Below, in pieces: positions 50,247 through 61,466 of a stretch of 64,000 nucleotides of DNA. Where the stretch lies: positions 84,926,426-84,990,425 of the forward strand of contig OU612044.1 of NCBI GenBank assembly GCA_914767935.1, given 5' to 3'. Source of the DNA: Coremacera marginata (taxonomy: Eukaryota > Arthropoda > Insecta > Diptera > Sciomyzidae). The notes beneath the pieces were generated by a model. It saw nothing but the letters and a program-made list of their open reading frames with translations, was not told where the DNA came from and searched no databases. The position numbers and the translations under genes are program-made. Position 1 is the stretch's first letter; the number at the start of each line of letters is the position of its first letter.

Positions 50247-50740
50247 CTAGCTGCCGCGCAGCGATGGTCGAAACGCGCGTGACTCTTCGGCATTCCGAAT
50301 GCATTGCACCAAACGCGCTTCATCGTCTTCTCTAGACCTGTAATCCCCCTCAACGCTCAATGCTTCCTGCGGCAAACTAGGCCGGGCAGCCACACTACCC
50401 GCGGCACCCGTCCCGCGCTGACGAGAGGACTCAGGCAAACGAGGCCTGGCTACGTCTTGCGGCTTGGGTGGTGACGACTTTCCCCCGTTCCTACTCCGGC
50501 CAAGGTGCAGCACGGTATGCTGCACTTCATCGCATTTTCCGCATCGCCCCCGCTGGAACACTCGTCTGTCTTATGGTTTTGGGAGAGACACCTGGAGCAA
50601 TACCGGAACAACAGGACTAATCGCAGCCGATCTGCAACTTTCCCAGCTACAAATGCCTTACAAAAGCGCACTGGGTGACGTGCCAAACACACCCGGCATT
50701 TTTGGGCGACCTCAGAGGTGGCTTTCTCTACGCTCGACAT
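50247..50740 (-). pseudogene. stand-alone triple zinc-knuckle (Gag-like) protein, one frameshift
   Basis: ATG 50740 (MSSVEKATSEVAQK). Knuckles: CRVCLARHPVRFC, then RYCSRCLSQNHKTDEC and, after a one-base frame change near 50540, CGKCDEVQHTVLHL. The same three-knuckle plan occurs in the BEL Gag at 54322-53918 (CKLCKNQQHALRFC ... CCLNCLSTGHASKNC ... CSSCGQRHHSLLH), so this is a diverged relative. A Pro/Ser/Arg-rich tail (SPPKPQDVARPRLPESSRQR) ends at 50247. It starts ~100 nt after the BEL pol stop on the same strand and is richer in G+C than its surroundings. Could be an extra BEL ORF or a fragment of another element. Confidence 0.55.
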
Positions 50741-50839
50741 TGCTCGATTGCTAAAAAAAATTAAAATTAAATTTGTTAATTTCCTTTCAACGGAAATGAC
50801 GACATCACGCACACAAAAAACACTGACGAATACATCTAG

Positions 50840-52000
50840 CTACAAAATTGGTGGCAAACTGATCAACTTTACCACTGGCCGAGCAATAATTCCGCGTTCA
50901 GTGCGCAGATCGGTGACACGGACGCGGTTGTCAGAGCCTCAATAAACTTTTACGACTCGACCTTTCGGCAGTATCAGGTTCAATGGGTGCCAGTAAAGGC
51001 CCACCTACTAAGAAATGCACTGGAGTTAAGGGCGCTAGATCATTTGGATCTGATGACATTGGACTGAGAGGGCATGAGTTCAAGCATGCTTCGATACGCG
51101 AAAGCAAGGTTGAAAGCTCCTCAAACGTATATTTTAAGTCTGACGCTACTTTGCGAAAGTGCAACCTAAAACTTTTGACACCTGCCTCCCACAAACCTCC
51201 CATATGGGGAGCACCTGCCGGAATGGAATGCCAAGTTAAGTGCTGGTGTGCTAACCTTGATACCACTTTCTCTCTAGAATCATTTAAAAATGCCTTAAAA
51301 TCCTCTTTAAGTTAAGTTAGTTAGTTCCATTGTCGGAGTACATTTTCTCCGGACATCCTCTGCGTGCAACGAATCTTGAAAATGCGGCCATAAAAGTTAC
51401 CGTACTGAGATCGCTAGTAGCCTCTTAATGAATAGCTTTGGTAGCAAAACAGACAAAAACGCAAATATAGCCCTTAGTTATCAGACAAGCGCGTCCCGTA
51501 TAATTTTTAATGTCGTATGGACCAGTAAAATCGACTCTAGTAGTCGCAAATGGGCGAGACAGTATTGTTCGCTCTGGAGGAAATGAGGCCATCATCTGAG
51601 TCTGCAACCACTTGCGGTCGATAACGCAGACTTTACAATTGTGGATGATAGATTTAATTATATTTTTTAATCTGGGAATCCAGTATTGCATCCGAATATG
51701 TCGCAATACAAGCTGGTTCCCACCATGAATGGAAACTTCATGGGTACACTTCACGAGCAACTTGGAGAATAAGCAGTCGTACGGTAAAATCACCAGATGC
51801 CGTTCATCATAAGAGATGTGCTCGGTCTCTGACAACCTTCCGCCAACTCTGAGCACTTGGTGGGTGTCGAGAAAGGGTTTAAATTTAACAGCGAACTTTT
51901 CGCGTCGATCAAAGTTTCCTTTGATAAGTGGGCGTACCTCCATTTTTGACTCTCAATAACGAGTCTCTCGTTGCCTTTTTTATTTTTTGCTTGGATATGG
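50840..52000 (-). pseudogene. BEL integrase
   Basis: N-terminal zinc domain HEVSIHGGNQLVLRHIRMQYW...HNCKVCVID. Catalytic Asp in TTRVDFTGPYDIK, second Asp in MYSDNGTN (near 51340, after a TGA-like break at 51425) and Glu in GLWEAGVKSF (near 51190). C-terminal: DLAPLTPVHFLVGGPLL, then in another frame PKGRVVKVY...VRVTDLRTERGIIARPVVKLISLPPIL, stop TAG 50840. The DDE residues are visible but the frame is broken at least twice. Confidence 0.85.
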
Positions 52001-52260
52001 GAACAGACTGACAACAGAAATTACTTTTTGTGCCCTGTGAGTTCTATGAAAGAATCGTAATACGTACGATAGAACCCGCAAGGCTCGAGGAAAAACGAAA
52101 AACGCTCCAACATGCCTACATTTTGTGCACAAGCCACATGAGCTTTTACTGTTCTTACTTACATGGTGGTCTCGTGCTCATCGATGTGATTAGGCCAAGA
52201 ATCTGATTCTTCTTGTAGACATAAGGGCCCATGCCACCACAAAGAAGTGTCTTTTAAGTT

Positions 52261-52770
52261 CTATGGTTCCAATCCTCTGCTAGCTAGATCCGTTAGATTA
52301 TCCGCTGAATCTACGTGACTCCAGTTCTCCGTCCCTACCTTTTCGCTGATTTTTGTGACGCGATTGGCAGCAAAAGTAGTCCAGGCACATGGTTGTTTTC
52401 GCAGCCACGCCAGGACAATGGTTGAATCTGTACACAAGAACAGTTGATGATTGTATGTTTCTAAATTGTATTGTAAAAATTGCGAATGTAAACGGCAGCT
52501 CCATATGCTTTCTCGCAAGCATCGCAAAATCCGTGAAACTGCACATCGCCATCAGGAGAGTAATCGATCCACCGTGGAATACTGCTAATATGTGGATAGT
52601 TTTCCTGAAAGGCTTGCCAATGTTGCAAAGTAAAGGGGGTGAGCTGATGATACCACCCGATGCCATCCAACCAGACTTACTGCATCAGCATTTTTGCGAT
52701 AACCACAATCGGGGCTAACCATCCCACTGGATCGAAAAGTTTTGCGATCGCCGACAAAACCTCTCGCTTT
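52261..52770 (-). pseudogene. BEL RT C-terminal region and RNase H
   Basis: KREVLSAIAKLFDPVGWLAP (from 52770) and WLDGIGWYHQLTPFTLQHWQ, then RNase H motifs VQFHGFCDACEKAYGAAVYIR (Asp) and LFLCTDSTIVLAWL (TDS), with SHVDSADNLTDLASRG near 52275. A TAA interrupts after KMLMQ (near 52677). Frames alternate between two. Confidence 0.82.
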
Positions 52771-52809
52771 GAAAAACTTCCCTCCTGGTCTTATGGTAGC
52801 GCATGAAAG

Positions 52810-53370
52810 TAGAAATAGTCGTACTGCGTACATATGGTGACGCAGAACTTTAGACGCCAACAGTAAGCTGCCTTCTACATCGTCAGCTAGCTACAAAAGT
52901 GTCCGAATTGCTAGAAATGGCGCACAATTCACTACGAATGTGACGGTTTTGAGCTGAAAATCTTTCAGCTGATCCCCTGTCGCGTCTCGAAAAATGATTT
53001 GCTGGAATCGCTGATGCTCTTCACTCACTAGAATCTGGCGATACATCTTTTCGATGTCACCATTAAAAACAAATTGGAAGAACCGCCACTTCAAAATAAG
53101 CAAAGTCAGATCACTTTGCAAGACGGGCCCTGCATGAAGAACATCGTTAAGGCTAACGCCATTTGATGTAGGGCTCGACGCGTTGGAAGCCACACGAACT
53201 TTTGTAGTGGTACTATCAGATTTTGTGACCGCATGATGAGGAAGATAATAACTCTGAGAGTGTGTCAGAGTTACACTAGCACTTAATTCCTTCATATGTC
53301 CCAGTTCCAAGTATTCCTTTAAGACACTATCATATACCTGTTTGGCGTCCAAATTTTTACTCAGCCTCAC
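52810..53370 (-). pseudogene. BEL reverse transcriptase
   Basis: Reads YYLPHHAVTKSDSTTTKVRVASNASSP..., GVSLNDVLHAGPVL, FNGDIEKMYRQILVSEEHQRFQ (motif A) and TVTFVVNCAPFLAIRTLL. After a stop, LADDVEG...SKVLRHHMY is the entry to the YVDD loop, but the sequence jumps to KREVL within ~40 bases, so the part after the catalytic loop is deleted. Confidence 0.85.
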
Positions 53371-53439
53371 CTCATTTCGAAGAAACTATCGAACCGCAAT
53401 ATAATGGGAGTTACCTTAGCAGGTGCTCTATGGAAAATT

Positions 53440-54100
53440 TTCCTTGAACGGCAAGGTCACCACATAGCGGCCATCGGTATTACGCCTTGTCGTCTTCACG
53501 TAATTGTCCTTACAGAATTTGTCTGTAACATTGGGCACTACTTTTTGAGGTACCTCCTCAATTTCCCAGAATGAGGCTAGTTGCCAATCAAGTGATATTT
53601 CACTAAAGTATGAAATGACAGATGAGGAGGGAGGATTTTTCGATGTGGTAGATATGAAACCGGTTAAAATCCAGCCAAAGATGGTTTCTTGAGCAACAAG
53701 TGTCCCAGAAACATTTCGACGGTTACCATCAAGAAGGATCTGTGGGTATAAATCACTACCTAATAGTACATCAACTTGATCACTACAGTAAAAACGTTTG
53801 TCTGCCAGAACAAGCTCTGGAAAGGCTTGCTACAACAAAGGATCCACTGAGCATGAGGGAAGATTTCCTGTAATCTTTGACAGGATGAGAGCGTTGGTGG
53901 TAAGTCGAACAGTTGGATCAATAGGTGATCCTACAACCAAACAGCAAGCTTCTGTACTTTGGCCGAAACCACATTGTTAAGTCCTGAAACTTGAAGGGAA
54001 ACTCGGTGAGTAGGAATAAGTCGCTGCAACCTCTCAGAAATGAAAGAGCCCTCTGAGCCAGAGTCAATAAGTGCTCATTTTGATGATTATTAACACCTTG
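53440..54100 (-). pseudogene. BEL protease and linker
   Basis: The active site LIDSGSEGSFISERLQRL reads from 54069 downward. Downstream pieces in varying frames: GSPIDPTVRLTTNALIL, DVLLGSDLYPQILLDG, TIFGWILTGF, FWEIEEVPQKVV and NTDGRYVVTLPFKENF. At least four frame changes. Confidence 0.78.
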
Positions 54101-54322
54101 AGGATTTCTGTGTAACAACGAGTGATGTCGTTGTCCACACGAGGAACAATTATATCCGCTTTTACAATTTTTCGAAGCATGGCCAGTTGACAGACAGTTG
54201 AGGCAGCAATGTAACCGCCTTGCAGCTGATGATCTGTCATTACCGGTCATGGCCAAAAACTTCGGACAGAACCTCAACGCATGTTGCTGGTTTTTGCACA
54301 GCTTGCAGTTGGTATTCGTCAC
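53918..54322 (-). pseudogene. BEL Gag zinc-knuckle part
   Basis: MTNTNCKLCKNQQHALRFCPKF, RRLHCCLNCLSTGHASKNC and NCSSCGQRHHSLLHRNP: three Cys/His knuckles as usual at the end of BEL Gag. The frame continues into the protease region and ends at 53918. Confidence 0.8.
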
Positions 54323-55260
54323 TTTTGTCCGGTATGTGAAAGCGCGATCTGTTTTGGCCCAGACACAGTTTCTAACGTTTGGAAGCGACTTGTTAAAAAC
54401 TTATCAAGGTCAGCCCATTTGGGGATTTCTGCCTTATCCTCAATAGATTGCTCCCATAAGGAGAGCGTAGTTTCTGGCGACTTCGTTGAAAATAGATACG
54501 TAAATATCGCATCCCAATTGCCTATGTCAACTTTGTGCATAGTTAGTGCTGAAATGCAGTTGCTGATGTCTCTTGTTAACTTTTTTATGTTATTTCCACA
54601 CTCCTTGGTCACGGCTGGCAGATTAAATAAAACTTTTAGTTGGTTATTCACCAAAATCCGCTTATTTTCATAGCAGTCTGTCAAGTTTTGCCAAGCCGTC
54701 GCAAGCCCTTCGTGAGTGAGGGGAGATTTTTGAACAATCTCTTTGGCCTCTCCGCGGGTTTTTTGATTAAGGTGCAAAAGTTTTTCGACAGGTGTTGGCC
54801 GATTATTCGAAATGTAAATGGCTGTAAACATATCCCTGAACGAAGGCCATATTAAATAATCACCGGGAAATATCTCAGTATCGCACGGTGGCAACTTGAT
54901 ATTATGGCAAGACATTGTCATCTCCACTTGTGAAACATTAACTTCATTCAGTCTCTTTGCCGTGGACAACTTATCGCTAAGTTGTAAATCTTTGCTAGAC
55001 ATCGAAAATATGTTTGATAACATGAGCGATACTTGACTTTGACTAGGGTGACGTTTTCATCCTCTTCGCCACTCGCTAGCACTAATTTTAGCAAGCAACC
55101 GTCATAAGAAGTCTTTGCGTTAGCCTATTGCGACTTCAATTCATCCTCTTGAATTCTCAGAGCGAAAATTGTATGCTCATTGTGAGGAATAGTATTGAAG
55201 TCTTTTTCCATATCGCAAATGATGTCGGCATTTCTCATGAAAGAGACGTTCAATAAAAAA
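54319..55260 (-). pseudogene. BEL Gag (DUF1759-like) region
   Basis: The N-terminal part from about 55240 (MRNADIICDMEKDFNTIPHNEH) has a TAG near 55123 and a shift; 55023-54319 is open and reads LPPCDTEIFPGDYLIWPSFRDMFTAIYISN (the conserved L P x F xG d W Fxd F pattern), LTHEGLATAWQNLTDCYENKRILVNNQL and FQTLETVSGPKQ. This is the capsid-like core typical of BEL/Pao Gag. Confidence 0.82.
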
Positions 55261-55301
55261 AAACCACATAAATCGACGAAAACCGAATTTTTTTTTTTTT
55301 T

Positions 55302-56088
55302 TTTCTAATAAGTAGAAAATTCGGTTGGGATCCGATACCAAAACAAATTTTCAAAAAAAAATGGAAAATTGTTTCGGAAAAATTTTTTTTTTTTTTATAT
55401 GTTTCTAATAAGTAGAATTTTCAAAAAATTCGACAAGTTTTCAGAAGATGTTTTGAAAATAATATTAAAAAAATTATTTTTTTTTTTGATAATGAAAAAT
55501 TGTTTCTAATAAGTAGAAATACCCGCGATATATTTTCGAAAAAAATCAGATATCAGAAAAAAAATTTCTAAAATTCATTGAATAATTAAAAATGGTTTCT
55601 AATATGTAGAAACTTTCACGATATATTTCAAAAAAATCTGAAAAAAAGTTTATAATAATAGAAAAATCTATTAAAATTTAATGAATAATTATAAATGGTT
55701 TCTAATACGTAGAAACTTTCAGCATTGATTTAAAAAAATATCGGAAAAAATTTTCTAATAAGTACAAAAGTTTTTCAAAATCGATCACTAATTAAAAATG
55801 GTTTCTAATACGTAGAAACTTTCAGCATTGGTTTTAAAAAAATCGGAAAAAATTTTCTAATAGGTAGAAAAGTTTCTTCAAACTCGATGAATGATTAAAA
55901 ATGGTTTCTAATACGTAGAAACCTTCACGATTTATTTTCAAAAAAAATCGGAAAAATATTTCTAATACGTAGAATCTCGAAAAAAATTTTTTTTTTTATA
56001 CACAAAAATACGATTAATACAATCGAAAAAAATCGAGCAAAACTGCAAGCCTCAAAACGCTTAAAGCATTGTTTCTAATATGTAGAAA
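55302..56088. repeat. periodic array of TTTCTAATANGTAGAAA motif
   Basis: Eleven motif copies start at 55302, 55402, 55503, 55596, 55699, 55752, 55802, 55854, 55905, 55959 and 56072. Spacings are close to 100 (first four steps) or 51 bp (next five), with decayed copies visible at half-steps. The motif is an interrupted palindrome (TTTCTA...TAGAAA). The rest of each unit is A/T homopolymer plus an AATCGGAAAAA phrase. Not coding. Confidence 0.8.
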
Positions 56089-57792
56089 CTTCACAAAAAA
56101 AGATACAAGTGGTTAAAATATTTTTTTTGTAGATAAAAAATGCTTGTTTTTTTTAAATCTTCAAATATATTTATTCAATTTGAAAGTTTTTCTTTTATAA
56201 AAGTGTTTTCCAAACATTTTTGTTGAATTAATAACAAAATTATGTTTATTTGTTCCAACCGTCATCCAAAATCCCACGAGCATAAAAAAGATTTCAAAAA
56301 TAATTTCCGTTGAAAGTTGTTGAAATGTAGTTAAAATATTAAATTAACTAAAAAATTTTAAAATAATGTACAAATTGCCATAAACGTGCCAAAAGCGACA
56401 ATCGCAATTCGTGCGGTAGTATTTCTGTCGAATTGGCAACTCTTTTTCGAAGTTGTCTCAGCTGGTCTCAATTGCTGCTTTATGTGGGTTGTTGTTCTTC
56501 TCCGTGTTTGCTTTTTTTTTTTCGTTTTCTTTTCGCGAGATTGATTTAATTTTTAAAAATATGATAATTACAACCGGAATTATTTTATTTTTAATATTTT
56601 AGTTATTAATATTAAATAACAAAATAGACACTCGCGACGAGAACAATTTGTTTAAAGCAAAGCAAAGCAAAGCAAACGACGCTTATATACGCGTGTGTGT
56701 GTGTGTACACAATTTTTGCGAAAAAAAAACCGGTGGCAAACCACTTAAATTTACACAACAAAAGTGGCGACGGCAAAACAACAACTTTTTAGTAATTATA
56801 AAATATCAAGGAAAGTTTAAAGTATCTTGATATCGTTTGTGCTTATTTATTTATAAAATTAATTAAATAGGTAAAATAAAATTCGACTGATAATTTGGTC
56901 TTAATTAATTTAGTCTTGTTATAATAAAATGCATTCAATCAATATGTGATTGATAGCAACAACAATAAAGAAAAACTCATATTGCACCAAAGTCGGACGG
57001 ACACTTTTGTTAGGTTCCATTTTTTTTTTGTGACTTTTGTGTTTTTTAACAAACCAAACCAAAAAATTTTTTGACAACTTCTCAGCCTGTGCGTGAGTGT
57101 GAAAATAAAGAAATTTTTTCGAATTTGTTTCCCATATTTTATTTAATTAAGAAAACCTTTAATCATTTAATCACTAAACTTTTTAAAAATTATAATTTTC
57201 AATAAATTAACTTTTTGATTTGACCACTTCGTGAAACTTCGGCTCAAAAAAAATGGCGCACTCTAACAAAATTAATTTTCTTTTTGGAAACTTTTTCGAA
57301 AAAATTCGCGCACTTTCACACACTTGTTGGCTTTACATATATGAAAAAAAATTTATAACTCTGTGCCAAAAAAAGAAAACTTGCACATATTTTTAACATA
57401 AGACACTCAAATTCAATCAACTGACCTTTTTTGTTTTGTGCTGGGGAATTAAATTTGAATTGTGAACTGGATGCTTGAGAAGTGCAGTTGATTTTTCATA
57501 GGCGGACATTCCAAAGAAGGCCCAGGAAGGACCATAAACGAATCTGGTAGGATTTGTTCCGCTAACATTTTTTGTCACAATACCGCTAGTGAGTCGCTGC
57601 AATGGAAAACAACCTGAACGCCTAAAGTCTGCGTATAAGCATCGTGCAATTTGTGTGCTCAAGTTTATGCGCAGAGAAAAACCAAATAAAGAACACCAAT
57701 TAGAATGAACGAAAATATAAATTTATAAGTAGAATCTTACTTGTATGATTATGTTCTTCTGATTATGTTCTTCTTCAATTTTCAAAATGGCT
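56089..57792. other. A+T-rich, no gene recognised
   Basis: Contains a (GCAAA)n tract at 56658-56675 and (GT)n near 56692-56705. I see no coding motif; an 81-codon minus frame at 57417-57662 is unsupported. May include the missing BEL 5' LTR. Confidence 0.4.
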
Positions 57793-60178
57793 AAGGTGGC
57801 AACCCTATCGACCATTTTGAAAATTCAAAATCTGACATCAGATTTGAAATCAGCGACTCCCTTTTACTAAATGCTCATTTAAAAAAATTGCAAAATAACA
57901 ACTTTTTAGGTGGCAACCTATTTTCAAAAAAATTTTGGAATTTTAAAATTCTGACAACGGATTCGGAATCAGCGACCCATTTTTACCTAGTGTTTGCCCC
58001 AGCCTCGAATTCGCGAAAATGAGATATTTTAAGGTGGCAACCCTATCCGCCATTTTGAAAATTCAAAATCTGACATCAGATTTGAAATCAGCGACTCCCT
58101 TTTACTAAATGCTCATATAAGAAAGTTGCAAAATAACAACTTTTTAGGTGGCAACCCTATTTTCAAAAAAATTTTGGAATTTTAAAATTCTGACAACGGA
58201 TTCGGAATCAGCGACCCATTTTTACCTAGTGTTTGCCCCAGCCTCGAATTCGCGAAAATAAGATATTTTAAGGTGGCAACCCTATCCGCCATTTTGAAAA
58301 TTCAAAATCTGACATCAGATTTGAAATCAGCGACTCCCTTTTACTAAATGCTCATATAAAAAAGTTGCAAAATAACAACTTTTTAGGTGGCAATCCTATT
58401 TTCAAAAAAATTTTGGAATTTTAAAATTCTGACAACGGATTCGGAATCAGCGACCCATTTTTACCTAGTGTTTGCCCCAGCCTCGAATTCGCGAAAATAA
58501 GATATTTTAAGGTGGCAGCCCTATCCGCCATTTTGAAAATTCAAAATCTGACATCAGATTTGAAATCAGCGACTCCCTTTTACTAAATGCTCATTTAAAA
58601 AAATTGCAAAATAACAACTTTTTAGGTGGCAACCTATTTTCAAAAAAATTTTGGAATTTTAAAATTCTGACAACGGATTCGGAATCAGCGACCCATTTTT
58701 ACCTAGTGTTTGCCCCAGCCTCGAATTCGCGAAAATGAGATATTTTAAGGTGGCAACCCTATCCGCCATTTTGAAAATTCAAAATCTGACATCAGATTTG
58801 AAATCAGCGACTCCCTTTTACTAAATGCTCATATAAAAAAGTTGCAAAATAACAAATTTTTAGGTGGCAACATATTTTCAAAAAAATTTTGGAATTTTAA
58901 AATTCTGACAACGGATTCGGAATCAGCGACCCATTTTTACCTAGTGTTTGCCCCAGCCTCGAATTCGCGAAAATAAGATATTTTAAGGTGGCAACCCTAT
59001 CCGCCATTTTGAAAATTCAAAATCTGACATCAGATTTGAAATCAGCGACTCCCTTTTACTAAATGCTCATATAAAAAAGTTGCAAAATAACAACTTTTTA
59101 GGTGGCAACCTATTTTCAAAAAAATTTTGGAATTTTAAAATTCTGACAACGGATTCGGAATCAGCGACCCATTTTTACCTAGTGTTTGCCCCAGCCTCGA
59201 ATTCGCGAAAATAAGATATTTTAAGGTGGCAACCCTGTCCGCCATTCTGAAAATTCAAAATCTGACATCAGATTTGAAATCAGCGACTCCCTTTTACTAA
59301 CTGCTCATTTAAAAAAATTGCAAAATAACAACTTTTTAGGTGGCAACCTATTTTCAAAAAAATTTTGGAATTTTAAAATTCTGACAACGGATTCGGAATC
59401 AGCGACCCATTTTTGCCTAGTGTTTGCCCCAGCCTTGAATTCGCGAAAATGAGATATTTTAAGGTGGCAACCCTATCCGCCATTTTGAAAATTCAAAATC
59501 TGACATCAGATTTGAAATCAGCGATTCCCTTTTACTAAATGCTCATATAAAAAAGTTGCAAAATAACAAATTTTTAGGTGGCAACCCTATTTTCAAAAAA
59601 ATTTTGGAATTTTAAAATTCTGACAACGGATTCGGAATCAGCGACCCATTTTTACCTAGTGTTTGCCCCAGCCTCGAATTCGCGAAAATAAGATATTTTA
59701 AGGTGGCAACCCTATCCGCCATTTTGAAAATTCAAAATCTGACATCAGATTTGAAATCAGCGACTCCCTTTTACTAAATGCTCATTTAAAAAAATTGCAA
59801 AATAACAACTTTTTAGGTGGCAACCTATTTTCAAAAAAATTTTGGAATTTTAAAATTCTGACAACGGATTCGGAATCAGCGACCCATATTTACCTAGTGT
59901 TTGCCCCAGCCTCGAATTCGCGAAAATAAGATATTTTAAGGTGGCAACCCTATCCGCCATTTTGAAAATTCAAAATCTGACATCAGATTTGAAATCAGCG
60001 ACTCCCTTTTACTAAATGCTCATTTAAAAAAATTGCAAAATAACTTTTTAGGTGGCAACCCTATTTTCAAAAAAATTTTGGAATTTTAAAATTCTAATCT
60101 AAGATATTTTAAGGTGGCAACCCTATGCGCCATCTTGAAAATTGAAAATCTGACATCAGATTCGACATCAGCAACCCC
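57793..60178. repeat. satellite: ten ~238-bp dimers
   Basis: Units start at 57793, 58031, 58270, 58509, 58747, 58985, 59223, 59461, 59700 and 59938 (steps 238-239), with a shortened last step to 60111. Each has an A half of ~115 bp (AAGGTGGCAACCCTATCCGC...) and a B half of ~123 bp (AGGTGGCAACCTATTTTC...). The halves resemble each other (GGTGGCAACC, ATTTGAAATCAGCGACTCCC versus ATTCGGAATCAGCGACCCAT). Copies are about 97% alike by eye. Confidence 0.95.
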
Positions 60179-60239
60179 CCTTTGAAATCCCTTTACGTAA
60201 AACCTTTTTTCATCAACCATTTGGTAGTACTCTCAAATC

Positions 60240-60400
60240 AACACTTGAGAATGTTGAGTATTCTATTCTAAACATTCTCAACGCACAAGCGCACATTCCA
60301 TTCCATTCTAAGCGCTTCGAATGCATATTCCATTCCATTCTCAGCGCTGAGAATGATCATTCCATTCCATTCTATTTTTTTGAGAATGTGTTGAAACGGC
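60240..60400. repeat. ATTCC-rich minirepeat
   Basis: ATTCCATTCCATTCT recurs three times (about 60294, 60327, 60359) at ~33-bp spacing, interleaved with GCGCTT/GCGCTGAGAATG palindromes. Located between the satellite and the gypsy RT remnant. Confidence 0.65.
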
Positions 60401-60424
60401 TTTTGAATGCATTCGTGCAGCCCT

Positions 60425-60726
60425 TTATTAGGAACCCAAACATTCCAAAAGGTGTCGAAATCGCGGTTTTGTGAATGTCTTTAGTGGCCATAGGAATTTG
60501 GTGGTATGCTCTTGCCAAGTCTAATTTCGAAAAAGTGTTTTAGCGATGTATTTCGATGGATAAGTCGTGTGTGGTTGAGGGTAACGGTCTGGGACTGTAA
60601 TTGCGTTAAGTCTTCTATAGTCGCCACAGGGTCTCCAGTCTTTTGCATCTTTCTTTAGAACAAGATGTAGTGGGAATGCTGACATGGAGTCTGATAGACG
60701 ACAGATACCTGACTTTACAAAAAATC
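60425..60726 (-). pseudogene. CsRn1-like RT, N-terminal fragment
   Basis: The minus strand gives YLSSIRL..IPTTS, a WR.CGDYRRLN-like motif, AITVPDRYP and, near 60470-60430, ATKDIHKTAISTPFGMFGFL, after which RT sequence stops at the foreign block. Frameshifted and containing stops. Confidence 0.7.
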
Positions 60727-61466
60727 TTACTTTTGTTTTGCGATTTTGTATTTGTTTGAGTTCAAGCGTCGTGGTCTTGAAAATGGTAACTGTCCTTCTG
60801 TAGTGATGTGGTGTTCTGTTGTATGTTTAACTGGTTTATTGTAGTCAGGTTCTGCTATTAATAATGGATAGTTTTTGAGTATGTTTGTGTAATTGTTGTC
60901 TAGTGTAATTAATTTAGGTAGTGTTGTTTTGGTGTATGCAGTAATTGCGTTAACAGATAGTTTTGTAAGTGGATCGATGAGTTTCTTATGGTTTAGGTCT
61001 ATCAAGAGCCCATATTTCGTTAGGAAATCTGCTCCTATGATGGGTCTTGTAATGTCTGCTAATATGAAAGTAAATGTCCTAGTTTTAAATTAACATTTAA
61101 TAATTTCTTACCATAAGTTGAAATTGTGCTACCGTTCGCTGCAGTTAGAAACAAGTCGGAATCCTTTTTGTGGGTTTTGAACTTATTTACTGGAAGTACT
61201 GATACTTCCGCCCCACTGTCTGTCGGGAATTTAATTTTGTTGTCGTTGTCGTAAATAAATAAACGGCGTGTCAGTGTTGTTTGACTTATATCATTAATCG
61301 TCGCAATGATAGAATTACTTAGTTTGTTGAGTTGTGTTGTGTTGTGTCGTGTTGTGTTGTTTTGTGTTTTGAACAAACGCGCATGGCTGTTCGCATCGCC
61401 TAGCTGCACTTCCGTATCTAAAATGGTATCTATATACCCAGTTGGTCGGTCGCTGTCTTGACACAC
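60727..61466 (-). pseudogene. CsRn1-like protease and pre-RT region
   Basis: 61466-61059 reads RLFIYDNDNKIKFPTDSGAEVSVLP (aspartic protease; DSG) and FLTAANGSTISTYG. 61005-60727 reads GLLIDLNHKKLIDPLT, then TTEHHITTEGQLPFSRPRRLNSNKYKIAKQK, the conserved H-x-I-T-x-G-x-P-x5-RRL box just before RT in CsRn1-type gypsy. A frame change joins them near 61040. Confidence 0.78.

Larger units (their letters stand above)
50840..55260 (-). mobile_element. BEL/Pao element (gag-pol), LTRs not found
   Basis: Minus strand order: Gag (55260-54319), Gag zinc knuckles (54322-53918), protease (about 54070-53440), RT (53370-52810), a deletion, end of RT and RNase H (52770-52261), integrase (52000-50840). This RT-RNH-IN order with the distinctive LLGSDLYPQILLDG and FWEIEEVPQ motifs marks BEL/Pao. 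Many stops and shifts. The 5' LTR should lie right of 55260 but only low-complexity repeats are there. Confidence 0.85.

Noticed and set aside
55302..56088. CRISPR-like array
   Set aside because: Spacing is regular, but the 'spacers' are similar A/T-rich sequence and the genome is an insect; it is a tandem repeat, not CRISPR.
57417..57662. 81-codon minus-strand frame
   Set aside because: No domain, no neighbour logic, low-complexity DNA on both sides; likely chance.
60294..60400. ATTCC repeats as a telomere or centromere signal
   Set aside because: Only three interrupted copies; too short to mean more than a minirepeat.
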